A stretch of DNA of 43,306 bases from Caulobacteraceae bacterium (GCA_947476555.1 CANJRI010000016.1:1-43306); one strand, 5' to 3'. Positions 1 to 7,113 are shown, numbered from the stretch's first letter. Made by a program: numbers and translations. The notes: generated by a model not told the origin, from the letters alone.

Positions 1-65
1 CCAGATGAGGCCATCTCTCCGCTAAATCCGGACCCCACCTGTCTCAAAACATCTGACGACGTACA
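1..65. mobile_element. Terminus of an insertion sequence (left copy)
   Basis: These 65 bases are the exact reverse complement of 43161-43225, and the match stops abruptly at base 66. The outer end reads TGTACGTCGTCAGATG when read outward from the host side, and so begins with the 5'-TG typical of many IS ends. The identity is much longer than an ordinary terminal inverted repeat, so this is the same end of the same element in opposite orientation. The body of the element lies off the left edge. By symmetry with the right copy, its ORF would run rightward and stop just outside the window. The IS family was not identified. Confidence 0.75.
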
Positions 66-960
66 CGATCTTGTCGAGCTTCTTCACCCGGCTCTGGACC
101 TGGGCGGCGTGGCTGGCGCGCGCCTTGAACCGCTCGATGAACTTGATCTCCTTGGCCAGCATCGCCTGCTGGCGCTCGTACTGCGCCTGGCGCTGCGCCT
201 CGCCGAGCGCGCGCTGCTGGTCGTAGAAATCGAGATCGCCGGAGCAGGTAATGAGTTGGCCGCCGTCGATCTCCACCACCTTGCCGATGATGCGGTTCAT
301 GAAGGCGCGGTCGTGCGAGGTCATCAGCAGGGCGCCCTCGTAATTCTTGAGGAAGGCCTCCAGCCAGATCAGGCTTTCCAGGTCGAGGTGGTTGCTGGGC
401 TCGTCCAGCAGCATGGCGTCGGCGCGCATCAGGAGGATGCGGGCCAGGGCGACGCGCATCTTCCAGCCGCCGGACAGAAGGCCGACGTCGCCATCCATGC
501 GTTCCTGGCTGAAGGAGAGGCCGGCCAGGACCTCGCGCGCCCGGGCGTCCAGGGCGTAGCCGTCCAGCTCCTGGAAGCGCTCCAGCACCTCGCCATAGCG
601 CTCCATGACGGCGTCGAGCTGACCCTCCTGGTCCGGATCGACCATGGCGGCCTCGAGGCTGGCCATTTCGGCGGCGAGCGCGCTGACCGGGCCGACGCCA
701 TCCATGACCGCGGCGACCGCGCTCTGGCCGGACATCTCGCCGACGTCCTGGCTGAAATAGCCGATCCTGATTCCGGGATCGGTGACGACCAGGCCGTCGT
801 CGGGCGGCTCCTGGCCGGTGATCATGCGGAACAGGGTGGTCTTGCCCGCGCCGTTGGGGCCGACGAGCCCGACCTTCTCGCCCTTCTGGACGCCCATGGA
901 GGCGTCGATGAACAGGATCTGGTGGCCGTTCTGCTTGGAGATGTTGTCGAGGCGGATCAT
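22..960 (-). CDS. ABC-F family ATPase, N-terminal half, truncated by IS
   Basis: This is the first half of an ABC-F (Uup/YheS-like) protein. ABC-F proteins are soluble twin-ATPase factors that act on ribosomes rather than in membrane transport. Visible in the first nucleotide-binding domain are Walker A GPNGAGKT (residues 34-41), signature LSGGW (162-166), Walker B ending LLDEPSNHLD (184-193) and the H-loop SHDR (215-218). The charged interdomain linker follows at about 250-298. Family members are usually 500-650 residues with a second ATPase domain, which is absent. Host sequence ends at base 66 (residue 298), and the last 14 residues are read from the IS end. Either the gene is inactivated or its remainder lies beyond the element. 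The start is followed by the expected MIRLDNISK beta strand. Confidence 0.9.
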   Translation of the reverse strand: MIRLDNISKQNGHQILFIDASMGVQKGEKVGLVGPNGAGKTTLFRMITGQEPPDDGLVVTDPGIRIGYFSQDVGEMSGQSAVAAVMDGVGPVSALAAEMASLEAAMVDPDQEGQLDAVMERYGEVLERFQELDGYALDARAREVLAGLSFSQERMDGDVGLLSGGWKMRVALARILLMRADAMLLDEPSNHLDLESLIWLEAFLKNYEGALLMTSHDRAFMNRIIGKVVEIDGGQLITCSGDLDFYDQQRALGEAQRQAQYERQQAMLAKEIKFIERFKARASHAAQVQSRVKKLDKIVYVVRCFETGGVRI

Positions 961-1020
961 GGGGCGGGGTGCTTAGCTCGGGCGTGGGGGGAAGGCCAGG
1001 GGAGGGGCGGCGGCTCTATT

Positions 1021-1150
1021 TTCCGCTCGTCCCGGCGAATGCCGGGATCCAGATGGAATGGCGCGGAAGCGGGCTCTAAGGGCTCAGAGCCGATCCGATC
1101 ACCCCTGAGCCATCAGATCTGGGTCCCGGCATTCGCCGGGATGAGCGGAA
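1021..1150. repeat. Paired REP-like palindromes in inverted orientation
   Basis: Two 34-base arms (1021-1054 and 1117-1150) are inverted copies of each other with two mismatches. Each arm contains its own palindrome, CCCGGC-GAAT-GCCGGG, so each can also fold alone. The 62-base spacer between the arms contains a further short inverted repeat (GGCTCT/AGAGCC, 1073-1092). The pair lies just 3' of purQ, its right arm directly abutting the purQ stop codon, and about 60 bases upstream of the ABC-F start. The arrangement resembles REP/BIME elements. It could act as a transcript-end stabiliser or a mobile palindrome; no transposase is nearby. Confidence 0.7.
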
Positions 1151-1813
1151 TTAGGCGCTGGCGAGGGCGCTCTGGAAGAGGATGGCGCCGTCGGCGGAGC
1201 CGAGTTCGGCCTCGAAGGCGCGGTCGGGGTGGGGCATGAGGCCGAGGACGTTGCCGGTGGCGTTTATGATGCCGGCGATGCCCCGGGCCGAGCCGTTGGG
1301 GTTGTCGAGGTAGCGGAACACCACCTGGCCTTCGCCCTCCAGGCGGTCGAGCTCGGCCGGTTCGGCGAAGAAGTTGCCCTCGCCGTTGCCGACGGTCATG
1401 GCGACCTGGCGGCGGCCCGCGTAGCCGGCGGTGAAGCGGGTCTGGGCGTTGGTGACCTCCAGCTCGACGGTCTTGCAGACGTATTTGAGCTTCTCGTTGC
1501 GCAGCAGGGCGCCCGGCAGCATCTGGGCCTCGCAGAGGATCTGGAAGCCGTTGCAGATGCCGACGGTGGCGACGCCGCGTTGGGCTGCGGCCTTCACCTC
1601 GGCCATGATCGGGGAGAGGGCGGCCATGGCGCCGCAGCGCAGGTAGTCGCCGTAGGAGAAACCGCCGGGCAGGACGATGAGGTCGAGGCCGGCGGGCAGG
1701 CCGTTGTCGCCGTGCCAGACCATCTCCACATGTGCGCCGGTGGAGCGTTCCACGGCCACGGCGCAATCGCGGTCGCAGTTGGACCCGGGGAAGACGATGA
1801 CGGCGGCTTTCAT
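1151..1813 (-). CDS. purQ: Phosphoribosylformylglycinamidine synthase, glutaminase subunit PurQ
   Basis: PurQ is a class I glutamine amidotransferase that supplies ammonia to PurL for conversion of FGAR to FGAM in purine synthesis. With PurS and the small-type PurL it forms the three-part enzyme. At 220 residues it has the usual length. The oxyanion region [12 protein letters not shown] (48-59) and nucleophile Cys87 in GICNGFQ are clear. The His of the triad is His195 in MPHPDR. In the well-studied homologues the residue two after this His is Glu; here it is Asp197, a conservative change. It lies 27 bases after a small lipoprotein gene and in the same direction as purC-purS. purL is not in the window. 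Confidence 0.97.
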   Translation of the reverse strand: MKAAVIVFPGSNCDRDCAVAVERSTGAHVEMVWHGDNGLPAGLDLIVLPGGFSYGDYLRCGAMAALSPIMAEVKAAAQRGVATVGICNGFQILCEAQMLPGALLRNEKLKYVCKTVELEVTNAQTRFTAGYAGRRQVAMTVGNGEGNFFAEPAELDRLEGEGQVVFRYLDNPNGSARGIAGIINATGNVLGLMPHPDRAFEAELGSADGAILFQSALASA

Positions 1814-1840
1814 GGGCGCGCGCTTAGCATTGTTTGGGGG

Positions 1841-2206
1841 CTATTTTCGAGTCCAGGTCTTGAGGCTGTCGAGATAGGCGTGGAGCTGGTCGTAGGCGGC
1901 CTTGTCGCCGAAGCCGCAGCCAGTGGTGCGGATGTCGCCGCTGACCGCCCGCTGCATCATGATCGCCGGATGGGCCGGGGCGGTCGGGTCGGTGATCAGG
2001 TAGGAGAGGCGCCCGTCCGGAGAGGAATAGTACTCATAGGGCTCGTTGGGGTCGCCGGGGGCCTTCTCCAGCGTCTGGGCGAGGGCCTGGGCGGTCAGGG
2101 CCTCGAAGCCCTTGGCGCAGTCGAGGGGCGCGGGCTCGGGGGGCGGGGCTTGCGCCTCCGGCGCGCAGGCGCTGAGCAGGAGAGTGGCGAGGAGGGCCCC
2201 AGCCAT
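1841..2206 (-). CDS. Putative small lipoprotein inside the pur cluster
   Basis: A protein of about 121 residues with no recognised domain. From the Met at 2206 it begins MAGALLATLLLSAC, a hydrophobic stretch ending in a lipobox with Cys14 as the probable lipidated residue, followed by a Pro/Ala-rich linker. This suggests an outer-membrane or periplasmic lipoprotein. An in-frame GTG at 2275 would add an Arg-rich stretch (RPRRR) before the hydrophobic part, so the true start may be further upstream; no convincing ribosome binding site marks either. The mature part has two further Cys, which could form a disulfide. It sits between purS and purQ on the same strand, an odd place for an envelope protein. 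Its function is unknown. Confidence 0.7.
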   Translation of the reverse strand: MAGALLATLLLSACAPEAQAPPPEPAPLDCAKGFEALTAQALAQTLEKAPGDPNEPYEYYSSPDGRLSYLITDPTAPAHPAIMMQRAVSGDIRTTGCGFGDKAAYDQLHAYLDSLKTWTRK

Positions 2207-2244
2207 CCGTCGACGGGGTCGACAGATGGCGGAGATATTTGCTG

Positions 2245-2292
2245 AAGCGCGATCTAGCCGCAAAACCGCGGACACTTTTGCGGATCGCGCTT
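2245..2292 (-). other. Long stem-loop just after purS
   Basis: On the minus strand, AAGCGCGATC then CGCAAAA pair with TTTTGCG, a four-base bulge (GCTA), then GATCGCGCTT. That gives a 17-bp stem around a 10-base loop. It begins 6 bases after the purS stop codon and lies upstream of the lipoprotein gene. No run of T follows, so it does not look like a simple intrinsic terminator. It may protect the 3' end of purC-purS mRNA or set unequal expression within the cluster. The pairing is seen directly; the role is inferred. Confidence 0.6.
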
Positions 2293-2297
2293 TGCCC

Positions 2298-2537
2298 TCA
2301 CGCTACCTCCACGCGGTAGCTTTCGATGACGGTGTTGGCGAGCAGCTTCTCGCACATGGCCTTGACCTCGGCCTCGGCGGCGGCGGGGTCGGCGGCCTTC
2401 AGGTCGAACTCGATGGTGCGGCCGACCCGGACGTGGTCGACGCTGGGCCAGCCGAGGCCGTGCAGGGCCTGCTCGACGGCCTTGCCCTGGACGTCGAGGA
2501 CGCCGGGCTTGAGGAAGACATGAACCTTGGCTCTCAC
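2298..2537 (-). CDS. purS: Phosphoribosylformylglycinamidine synthase subunit PurS
   Basis: PurS is the small structural subunit that bridges PurQ and PurL in the three-part FGAM synthase. The 79-residue length is typical. The family pattern is plain: VFLKPGVLDVQGKAV near the N-terminus and the VRVGRTIEFDL strand in the middle. The start is a GTG that overlaps the purC stop codon by one base (TAGTG), which suggests translational coupling. Longer in-frame extensions into purC are not needed for the domain. Confidence 0.95.
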   Translation of the reverse strand: MRAKVHVFLKPGVLDVQGKAVEQALHGLGWPSVDHVRVGRTIEFDLKAADPAAAEAEVKAMCEKLLANTVIESYRVEVA

Positions 2538-3292
2538 TAGTGCAGGCCCCCTTGGATCACGGTGGGCATCTCCTTCATGATCCCGAGGCGGCGGGCCACC
2601 TCGGTGTAGCTCTCGATGACGTTGCCGAGGTCCCGGCGGAAGCGGTCCTTGTCCAGCTTCTCGTTGGTGACCGAATCCCACAGCCGGCAGCTGTCGGGGC
2701 TGATCTCGTCGGCCAGGATGATGCGGGCGAAGTCGTTCTCCCAGATGCGGCCGTACTCGATCTTGAAGTCCACCAGGGTGATGCCGACGGCGCCGAACAT
2801 GCCGGTGAGGAAGTCGTTCACCCGCAAGGTGAGGGCCATCATATCGTCGATCTCCTGGGTGGAGGCCCAGTTGAAGGCGGTGATGTGCTCCTCCGAGACC
2901 ATCGGGTCGTGGAGCTTGTCGTCCTTCAGGTAGAACTCGATGATCGAGCGGGGGAGGGCCTGGCCTTCCGGCAGGCCGTAGCGGACCGAGAGCGAGCCGG
3001 CGGCCACGTTGCGGCAGACCACCTCCAGCGGGATGATCTCCACCTCCCGGATCAGCTGCTCGCGCAGGTTCAGCCGCTTGATGAAGTGGTTCTGGACGCC
3101 GATCGAGTTCAGCCGCGTCATGATGTGCTCACTGATGCGGTTGTTGATGACGCCCTTGCCCTCCAGGACCGCCTTCTTGGTGGCGTCGAAGGCGGTTGTG
3201 TCGTCCTTGAAATACTGGATCAGGGTGCCGGGCTCTGGACCTTCGTAGAGGATCTTGGCCTTGCCCTCGTAAATCTTCTTACGCCGGGTCAT
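2537..3292 (-). CDS. purC: Phosphoribosylaminoimidazole-succinocarboxamide synthase PurC
   Basis: SAICAR synthetase joins CAIR and aspartate using ATP in purine synthesis. The 251-residue product starts [15 protein letters not shown], the usual PurC N-terminus. It contains the family stretches [12 protein letters not shown] and [10 protein letters not shown], and [17 protein letters not shown] near the C-terminus. The chosen ATG at 3292 is preceded by a strong ribosome binding site (AGAGGAGAAGG). An upstream in-frame ATG at 3397 would add 35 residues unlike any PurC. It lies only about five bases from the predicted transcription start, so leaderless initiation there is conceivable. The gene leads the purC-purS-lipoprotein-purQ run. 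A promoter and an attenuator-like hairpin precede it. Confidence 0.97.
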   Translation of the reverse strand: MTRRKKIYEGKAKILYEGPEPGTLIQYFKDDTTAFDATKKAVLEGKGVINNRISEHIMTRLNSIGVQNHFIKRLNLREQLIREVEIIPLEVVCRNVAAGSLSVRYGLPEGQALPRSIIEFYLKDDKLHDPMVSEEHITAFNWASTQEIDDMMALTLRVNDFLTGMFGAVGITLVDFKIEYGRIWENDFARIILADEISPDSCRLWDSVTNEKLDKDRFRRDLGNVIESYTEVARRLGIMKEMPTVIQGGLH

Positions 3293-3339
3293 ATCGAACG
3301 CCTTCTCCTCTGGGACCGAGGACTTGCCGGTCGGCGAAA

Positions 3340-3372
3340 TGAAAACGCGCGCGACTGATCCTTTCGCGCGCG
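3340..3372 (-). terminator. Attenuator-like hairpin in the purC leader
   Basis: On the minus strand CGCGCGCGA pairs with TCGCGCGCG (arms 3364-3372 and 3346-3354, nine bases, loop of nine) and is followed directly by TTTTCATTT. This is the form of an intrinsic terminator. It lies in the untranslated leader, about 50 bases before the purC start and roughly 30 bases after the predicted transcription start, so it could end transcription before the operon. A smaller GACCG/CGGTC hairpin follows just before the ribosome binding site. No known purine riboswitch motif was recognised. Confidence 0.5.
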
Positions 3373-3409
3373 GGTCCGACTCGGCCTCTCGCCCCATTCA
3401 GGCGCCCGG

Positions 3410-3438
3410 AAATTAGCGGATGACATCCGGCGGCGCAA
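3410..3438 (-). promoter_or_regulatory. Candidate sigma-73-type promoter for purC
   Basis: On the minus strand TTGCGCC (3432-3438) is separated by 14 bases from GCTAATTT (3410-3417). This fits the Caulobacter housekeeping pattern TTGaCgS, 10-14 bases, GCtANAWC, with small deviations. Transcription would start near 3402, giving a leader of about 110 bases. The position is right for purC. The divergent DUF1476 gene would need a separate promoter on the other strand. Confidence 0.45.
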
Positions 3439-3528
3439 ACCTGCCCTCAGCCTGCCGCTTTCCGTTGCGAGCCTGCCTCTCGCGGGCTATGGGATCGCCC
3501 GCTCCGCAGGAAGACCCTCAGGGACCCG

Positions 3529-3852
3529 ATGACGACCTTCAACGAACGTGAACAGGGCTTCGAGAAGAAATTCGCCCTGGACCAGGAGCAGGAATTCAAG
3601 GCCGGCGCGCGCCGCAACAGGTTGCTGGGCCAATGGGCTGCGGGCCTGATGGGCCTCGCCGCCGACCAGGTCGCCGAATACGCCAAGGCGGTGGTGAAAT
3701 CCGACTTCGAACTGCCCGGCGACGAGGATGTGCTGCGCAAGGTCTTCGAGGACCTGAAGGGCGCCGGCGTCGCGGTGACCGAGGGCGAAGTGCGGATGAA
3801 GATGGACGAGCTGCTGGCCCAGGCGCGCGAGAGCGTGCGGTCGGGCGACTAG
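3529..3852 (+). CDS. DUF1476 protein, F1-ATPase inhibitory zeta subunit
   Basis: A 107-residue protein matching the alphaproteobacterial DUF1476 family, shown in Paracoccus to be the zeta subunit that inhibits the F1FO-ATPase. The family hallmarks are visible: an N-terminal FNEREQGFEKKFALDQE helix, ARRNRLLGQWAA, and a four-helix C-terminal body with YAKAVVKSDFE and GDEDVLRKV. The gene is divergent from purC and convergent with purB, whose stop lies only 7 bases away. It is not close to ATP synthase genes here, as is usual for the family. Confidence 0.9.
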   Translation: MTTFNEREQGFEKKFALDQEQEFKAGARRNRLLGQWAAGLMGLAADQVAEYAKAVVKSDFELPGDEDVLRKVFEDLKGAGVAVTEGEVRMKMDELLAQARESVRSGD

Positions 3853-3870
3853 CGCCGCTTTACGCGGCGC
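3852..3870. terminator. Hairpin between convergent zeta-subunit gene and purB
   Basis: GCGCCGC (3852-3858) pairs with GCGGCGC (3864-3870) around a five-base loop. The hairpin starts within the zeta gene stop codon and extends into the last codons of purB. There is no strong T run on either side, so it may be a bidirectional, possibly weak, transcription end. Confidence 0.35.
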
Positions 3871-5161
3871 CGAACACCCGCGCGAACACCGTATCCACGT
3901 GCTTGAAGTGGTAGCCGAGGTCGAACAGCTCCTCGAGTTCGGCGTCGGGCAGGGTGACTTCCGGATCGGCCTTGAGGAAGGCCAGGAAGTCGCCTTCGCC
4001 GCGCCAGACCTTCATGGCGTTGCGCTGGACCGCCGAATAGGACGCCTCGCGCGATAGGCCCTTTTGCGTCAGCGCCAGCAGCACGCGCTGGGAATGGACG
4101 AGGCCGCCCAGGCGGTCGAGGTTCTTCGCCATGTTCTCCGGATAGACCACCAGCTTCTCGACCACGCCGGCCAGGCGGCGAAGGGCGAAGTCCAGGTGCA
4201 CGGTGGCGTCCGGGCAGATGCCGCGCTCGACGGAGGAGTGGGAGATGTCCCGCTCGTGCCAGAGGGCGACGTTTTCCATCGCCGGGACGACGGCCGAGCG
4301 GACCAGGCGGGCGAGGCCGGTGAGATTCTCGGTGAGGATCGGGTTGCGCTTGTGGGGCATGGCCGAGGAGCCCTTCTGGCCGGGCGAGAAATATTCCTCG
4401 GCCTCCAGCACCTCGGTGCGCTGCAGGTGGCGGATCTCGACGGCGAGGCGCTCGATGGAGGAGGCCACCACCGCCAGGGCCGCGAAATAGGCGGCGTGCC
4501 GGTCGCGGGGGATCACCTGAGTGGAGACCGGCTCGACGGCGAGACCCATCTTCTCCGCCACATAGGCCTCAACCTCGGGGGCGACGTTGGCGAAGGTGCC
4601 GACCGCGCCGGAGACTGCGCAGGTGGCGATCTCGAACCTCGCCATGGCCAGCCGCTCCTTGGCGCGCTGGAATTCGGCGTAGTAGCCGGCGAGCTTCAGG
4701 CCGAAGGTGATGGGCTCGGCGTGGATCGCGTGGCTGCGGCCCACCATCGGGGTCATGCGATGCTCGAGGGCGCGCGTCTTCAGGGCCGCCAGCACCAGGT
4801 CGACGTCCTCGATCAAGAGGTCGGTGGCGCGGGCCAGCTGCACGGCCAGGGTGGTGTCGTTGACGTCCGAGGAGGTCATGCCCTGGTGCAGGAACCGCGC
4901 CTCCGGCCCCACCACCTCGGTGACGTGAGTGAGGAAGGCGATGACGTCGTGCTTCACCTCGCGCTCGATGGCGTCGATGCGCTCGGCGTCCCACTGGGCG
5001 TTTCGGCCCTTCTCCCAGATCTTCGCTGCGGCTTCCTTCGGGATCACCCCAAGGTCGGCCATGGCGTCGGCCGCGTGGGCCTCGATCTCGAACATGATGG
5101 CGAAGCGGGTTTGGGGCGACCATATGGCCGCCGCCTCGGGACGGGTGTAGCGGGGGATCAT
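3860..5161 (-). CDS. purB: Adenylosuccinate lyase PurB
   Basis: PurB cleaves SAICAR to AICAR and adenylosuccinate to AMP, the two fumarate-releasing steps of purine synthesis. The 433-residue product belongs to the fumarase/aspartase superfamily. It has the three conserved regions: TSSDVNDT (96-103), GRSHAIHAEP (141-150) and the flexible signature loop GSSAMPHKRNP (264-274) carrying the catalytic Ser. The length matches the bacterial short form (about 430). It is monocistronic, convergent with the zeta-subunit gene and divergent from the glutathione transferase gene. Confidence 0.97.
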   Translation of the reverse strand: MIPRYTRPEAAAIWSPQTRFAIMFEIEAHAADAMADLGVIPKEAAAKIWEKGRNAQWDAERIDAIEREVKHDVIAFLTHVTEVVGPEARFLHQGMTSSDVNDTTLAVQLARATDLLIEDVDLVLAALKTRALEHRMTPMVGRSHAIHAEPITFGLKLAGYYAEFQRAKERLAMARFEIATCAVSGAVGTFANVAPEVEAYVAEKMGLAVEPVSTQVIPRDRHAAYFAALAVVASSIERLAVEIRHLQRTEVLEAEEYFSPGQKGSSAMPHKRNPILTENLTGLARLVRSAVVPAMENVALWHERDISHSSVERGICPDATVHLDFALRRLAGVVEKLVVYPENMAKNLDRLGGLVHSQRVLLALTQKGLSREASYSAVQRNAMKVWRGEGDFLAFLKADPEVTLPDAELEELFDLGYHFKHVDTVFARVFGAA

Positions 5162-5239
5162 GGGGCGCTTTAACAGGACGGAGCGGCCCTGAAGTCAAGC
5201 CGTCACCCCGCGGCCGCGGCCAAGATAGGAATGCGTACG

Positions 5240-5860
5240 ATGGAACTGGTGATCGGAACCAAGGCCTGGTCGACCTGGTCGCTGCGGCCGTGGCTGGTGC
5301 TGAAGCGGGCGGGCGTGAGCTTCGAGGAGGTCCTGATCCCGTTGCGTCGGGCCGAGGTGTCCGAGGCCGAGATCTCGCAACATTCCCCATCGGGCAAGGT
5401 CCCGGCGCTGAAGGCCGATGGCGTTGTCATCTGGGACAGCCTGGCGATCTGCGAATGGCTGGCCGAACGGCATGATGGCCTTTGGCCTGCCGACGCCGCG
5501 GCCCGCGCCCTGGCCCGCTCCGCGGCCGCCGAGATGCATTCCGGATTTTCCTCGCTGCGCGGAGAGTGCCCGATGGACCTGGCGGCCGAGCCGAAGATCG
5601 CCACCCTGTCGGAGGCCACCCACAAGGACATCCGCCGCATCGTCGCGCTCTGGCGGATGATGCTGGACCGGTTCGGCGGGCCGTACCTGGCCGGGGACTG
5701 GTCGATCGCCGACGCCTTCTTCGCGCCGGTGGCCACGCGCTTGCGCACTTATGGGGTCAGGCTGAGCGATCTCGGCGACGACGGAGCGGCTGGCGCTTAT
5801 TGCGAGCGCCTGCTCTCCGACCCCGATTTCCTGGCGTGGGAGCGGGACGCGCTAAAATAA
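5240..5860 (+). CDS. Glutathione S-transferase family protein
   Basis: A cytosolic GST of about 206 residues. The N-terminal thioredoxin-like domain shows MELVIGTKAWSTWSLRPWL, where a Ser-containing loop probably activates glutathione, then the cis-Pro motif SGKVPAL and the gamma-glutamyl-binding DSLAICEWL. An all-helical C-terminal domain follows. The start at 5240 is preferred over the ATG at 5231 because AGGA lies at a good distance from it and relatives begin in this way. The substrate cannot be told from sequence. Confidence 0.88.
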   Translation: MELVIGTKAWSTWSLRPWLVLKRAGVSFEEVLIPLRRAEVSEAEISQHSPSGKVPALKADGVVIWDSLAICEWLAERHDGLWPADAAARALARSAAAEMHSGFSSLRGECPMDLAAEPKIATLSEATHKDIRRIVALWRMMLDRFGGPYLAGDWSIADAFFAPVATRLRTYGVRLSDLGDDGAAGAYCERLLSDPDFLAWERDALK

Positions 5861-6015
5861 CCGTCACCGCGGAACGGCCGGCCAGCGCCGGCGTTCTTGG
5901 CCCTGACCGCGCGCTTCCCCCCAAACGCGACGGTCAACAGGCCGGCTCCGCCTACCCCCTCGCATTCCCCTGGACCAAAGCGGAGCCGGCCTACCCCCTT
6001 CCATCGCGGCGCATG

Positions 6016-6047
6016 AAAAAAGCCCCCGATCCATGCCGGACCGGGGG
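6016..6047 (-). terminator. Intrinsic terminator, minus strand
   Basis: On the minus strand CCCCCG...CGGGGG (arms 6042-6047 and 6023-6028), with a further TCC/GGA inner pairing, is followed by CTTTTTT. This is a classic intrinsic terminator. No protein-coding gene ends here on that strand (the nearest upstream minus-strand ORF starts beyond 6800), so it probably ends a non-coding transcript. Confidence 0.7.
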
Positions 6048-6130
6048 ACTAAAGTCGTGAACGCGCGACGGGAGAGGGGGGTGACTTCGCCGCCGCGTCC
6101 CATTAACGGCTGAGCTACAACGCCGTTCCG
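6045..6130 (-). ncRNA. Candidate non-coding RNA with tRNA-like 5' part
   Basis: Read on the minus strand, GGCGTTGTAGCTCAGCCG (ending near 6108) looks like the acceptor, D-stem and D-loop of a tRNA. No matching anticodon arm, T-arm or CCA end follows. AACGGC/GCCGTT instead forms a 6-bp hairpin (6122-6127 and 6105-6110). The sequence runs into the intrinsic terminator at 6016-6047. It may be a tRNA-derived pseudogene or the 5' part of a small RNA. The boundaries are guesses. Confidence 0.25.
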
Positions 6131-6140
6131 TGACCTTAAA

Positions 6141-6275
6141 TGAAAGAGGGCCCCGACGCTCGGAGCTTCGCCGGGGCCCATGCGACGGGGGAAGCTGGTC
6201 GTCGTCCCTCCGATCCGTCGCGGGCGCTCAACCCTGGCGCACGGGTGGCAGTTCCCCTCGGACCCAGATGATTTT
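6141..6275 (-). ncRNA. Candidate structured RNA ending in a hairpin and T-rich tail
   Basis: On the minus strand a possible -10 element TAAAAT lies near 6271-6276. About 120 bases later comes a strong hairpin, GGGCCCCGGCG/CGTCGGGGCCC (6169-6179 and 6148-6158, 11 pairs with one G-U), then TCTTTCATTT. Within the span GGGGAACTG can pair with CAGCTTCCCC, giving an extended rod with internal bulges. The overall look is of a small structured RNA, somewhat like 6S RNA, but no family-specific signature was confirmed. The start is uncertain. Confidence 0.3.
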
Positions 6276-6432
6276 ATTCTGCGCCCAGAACTACCGGCGG
6301 TAGGAGCTAACGGGTACGCAACCAAAAGATGTATGGGGTGAGGCCATTCGCCACCTGGGACGGCCTATCATTTGGTCTTGTCAGGGTTTGGCGGCCGAGG
6401 TTCCCTCCAAGCGTGGCTGGAGGGCCGCCCGT

Positions 6433-6723
6433 ATGAACAGCGTCGAATCTCCGATGGAGATTGCCGCGATCCTCGTCGCGTTCGGATGGCCGGTGGCGGC
6501 CGGCCTTGGCTTGGTCGTCTGGACCAAGGTCCGCGCCGGCGCGCGCCAGCGCCAACAGGCGGCGCTCGACGCCGAGTTGAAAGGCATGTTCCGAAACGTC
6601 GAGGGCAAGCCTACGCCCGACCGCCTGAACCTGGTGATCGACGCGCTCGAGGAGGCCGAGGCCATGAAGGCCGCGGTGGATGCGCCTTCGATCGCCCCGA
6701 AGTCGCCGCTGATCGCCGGCTGA
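6433..6723 (+). CDS. Small single-pass membrane protein, unknown
   Basis: A 96-residue protein with one predicted transmembrane helix near residues 10-29 (IAAILVAFGWPVAAGLGLVV), followed by a basic stretch and a cytoplasmic helical tail containing DRLNLVIDALEEAEAMKAAV. The ATG at 6433 is chosen because GGAGGG lies 8 bases upstream; the frame is open further 5' but without support. No known family was recognised. It stands alone on the plus strand. Confidence 0.6.
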   Translation: MNSVESPMEIAAILVAFGWPVAAGLGLVVWTKVRAGARQRQQAALDAELKGMFRNVEGKPTPDRLNLVIDALEEAEAMKAAVDAPSIAPKSPLIAG

Positions 6724-6803
6724 CGCCGGCCCGGGCCGGCGAGACGCGCCGACAATACGCGGTGATCATCCGGGCCTAACCCGCGACCTATTCGGAATTG
6801 GAC

Positions 6804-7037
6804 CTAGTACCGTCGACCTTGGCGATTCAGGTGCGGGTCGGAAAGGAATTGCGCGCCGCAATCTCGACAACGCCAAATGGTGCGACCGGGTTCAGCAAGG
6901 GGAACGGCCGAGACATGCCCGCACATGGCGACGCGAGTGGCGTCCGCCTTTCCGGTGGTTTCTCTATCGCCTTTATCGCTCATCGCCTCAGTGGGGGCGT
7001 AATGGAGCTTCACCATACCGTCCAGAGTCGGGGGCAC
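6804..7037 (-). CDS. Possible small Cys/His-motif protein
   Basis: An open frame of up to 77 residues. Its C-terminal half reads like a small zinc ribbon: CGHV at about residues 39-42 and WRCRDCGAQF at about 55-64, giving a C-x-H ... C-x-x-C set of possible metal ligands. The N-terminal part is poorly conserved in character, and Met8 or Met19 may be the real start. An overlapping plus-strand frame in the same stretch looks like non-coding translation. The call rests on the motif alone. Confidence 0.35.
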   Translation of the reverse strand: MPPTLDGMVKLHYAPTEAMSDKGDRETTGKADATRVAMCGHVSAVPLAEPGRTIWRCRDCGAQFLSDPHLNRQGRRY

Positions 7038-7113
7038 CGGTCGATCATGATCGGCCGGAGCTGTCCACGTTAGGTTGCTGACCGGCGGCGTTTTCCGATA
7101 CTCCCGAGCGGCG

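Larger units (their letters stand above)
5861..6432. other. Gene-free structured intergenic region
   Basis: This 570-base stretch has no convincing protein gene. It holds a 12-bp inverted repeat, GGCCGGCTCCGC/GCGGAGCCGGCC (5940-5951 and 5980-5991), each arm beside a CTACCCCCT direct repeat. It also holds two terminator-like hairpins reading on the minus strand and a stretch resembling the 5' third of a tRNA (6099-6125, minus). All of these suggest one or two minus-strand non-coding RNAs. No known RNA family was recognised; tmRNA, SRP RNA and RNase P RNA were looked for and not found. Confidence 0.6.

Noticed and set aside
109..1239. Long plus-strand open frame across the ABC-F gene and purQ edge
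   Set aside because: It is antisense to a clear ABC-F gene, with low-complexity Ala/Gly/Arg/His translation and no domain. It is a product of high GC.
6045..6300. Two-piece tmRNA gene
   Set aside because: No tag reading frame like AANDNF and no T-arm/CCA followed by a GGGG 5' piece could be found on either strand.
6798..7073. Plus-strand open frame of 91 codons
   Set aside because: No ribosome site or recognisable pattern. The opposite strand has a better, though still weak, Cys-motif frame.
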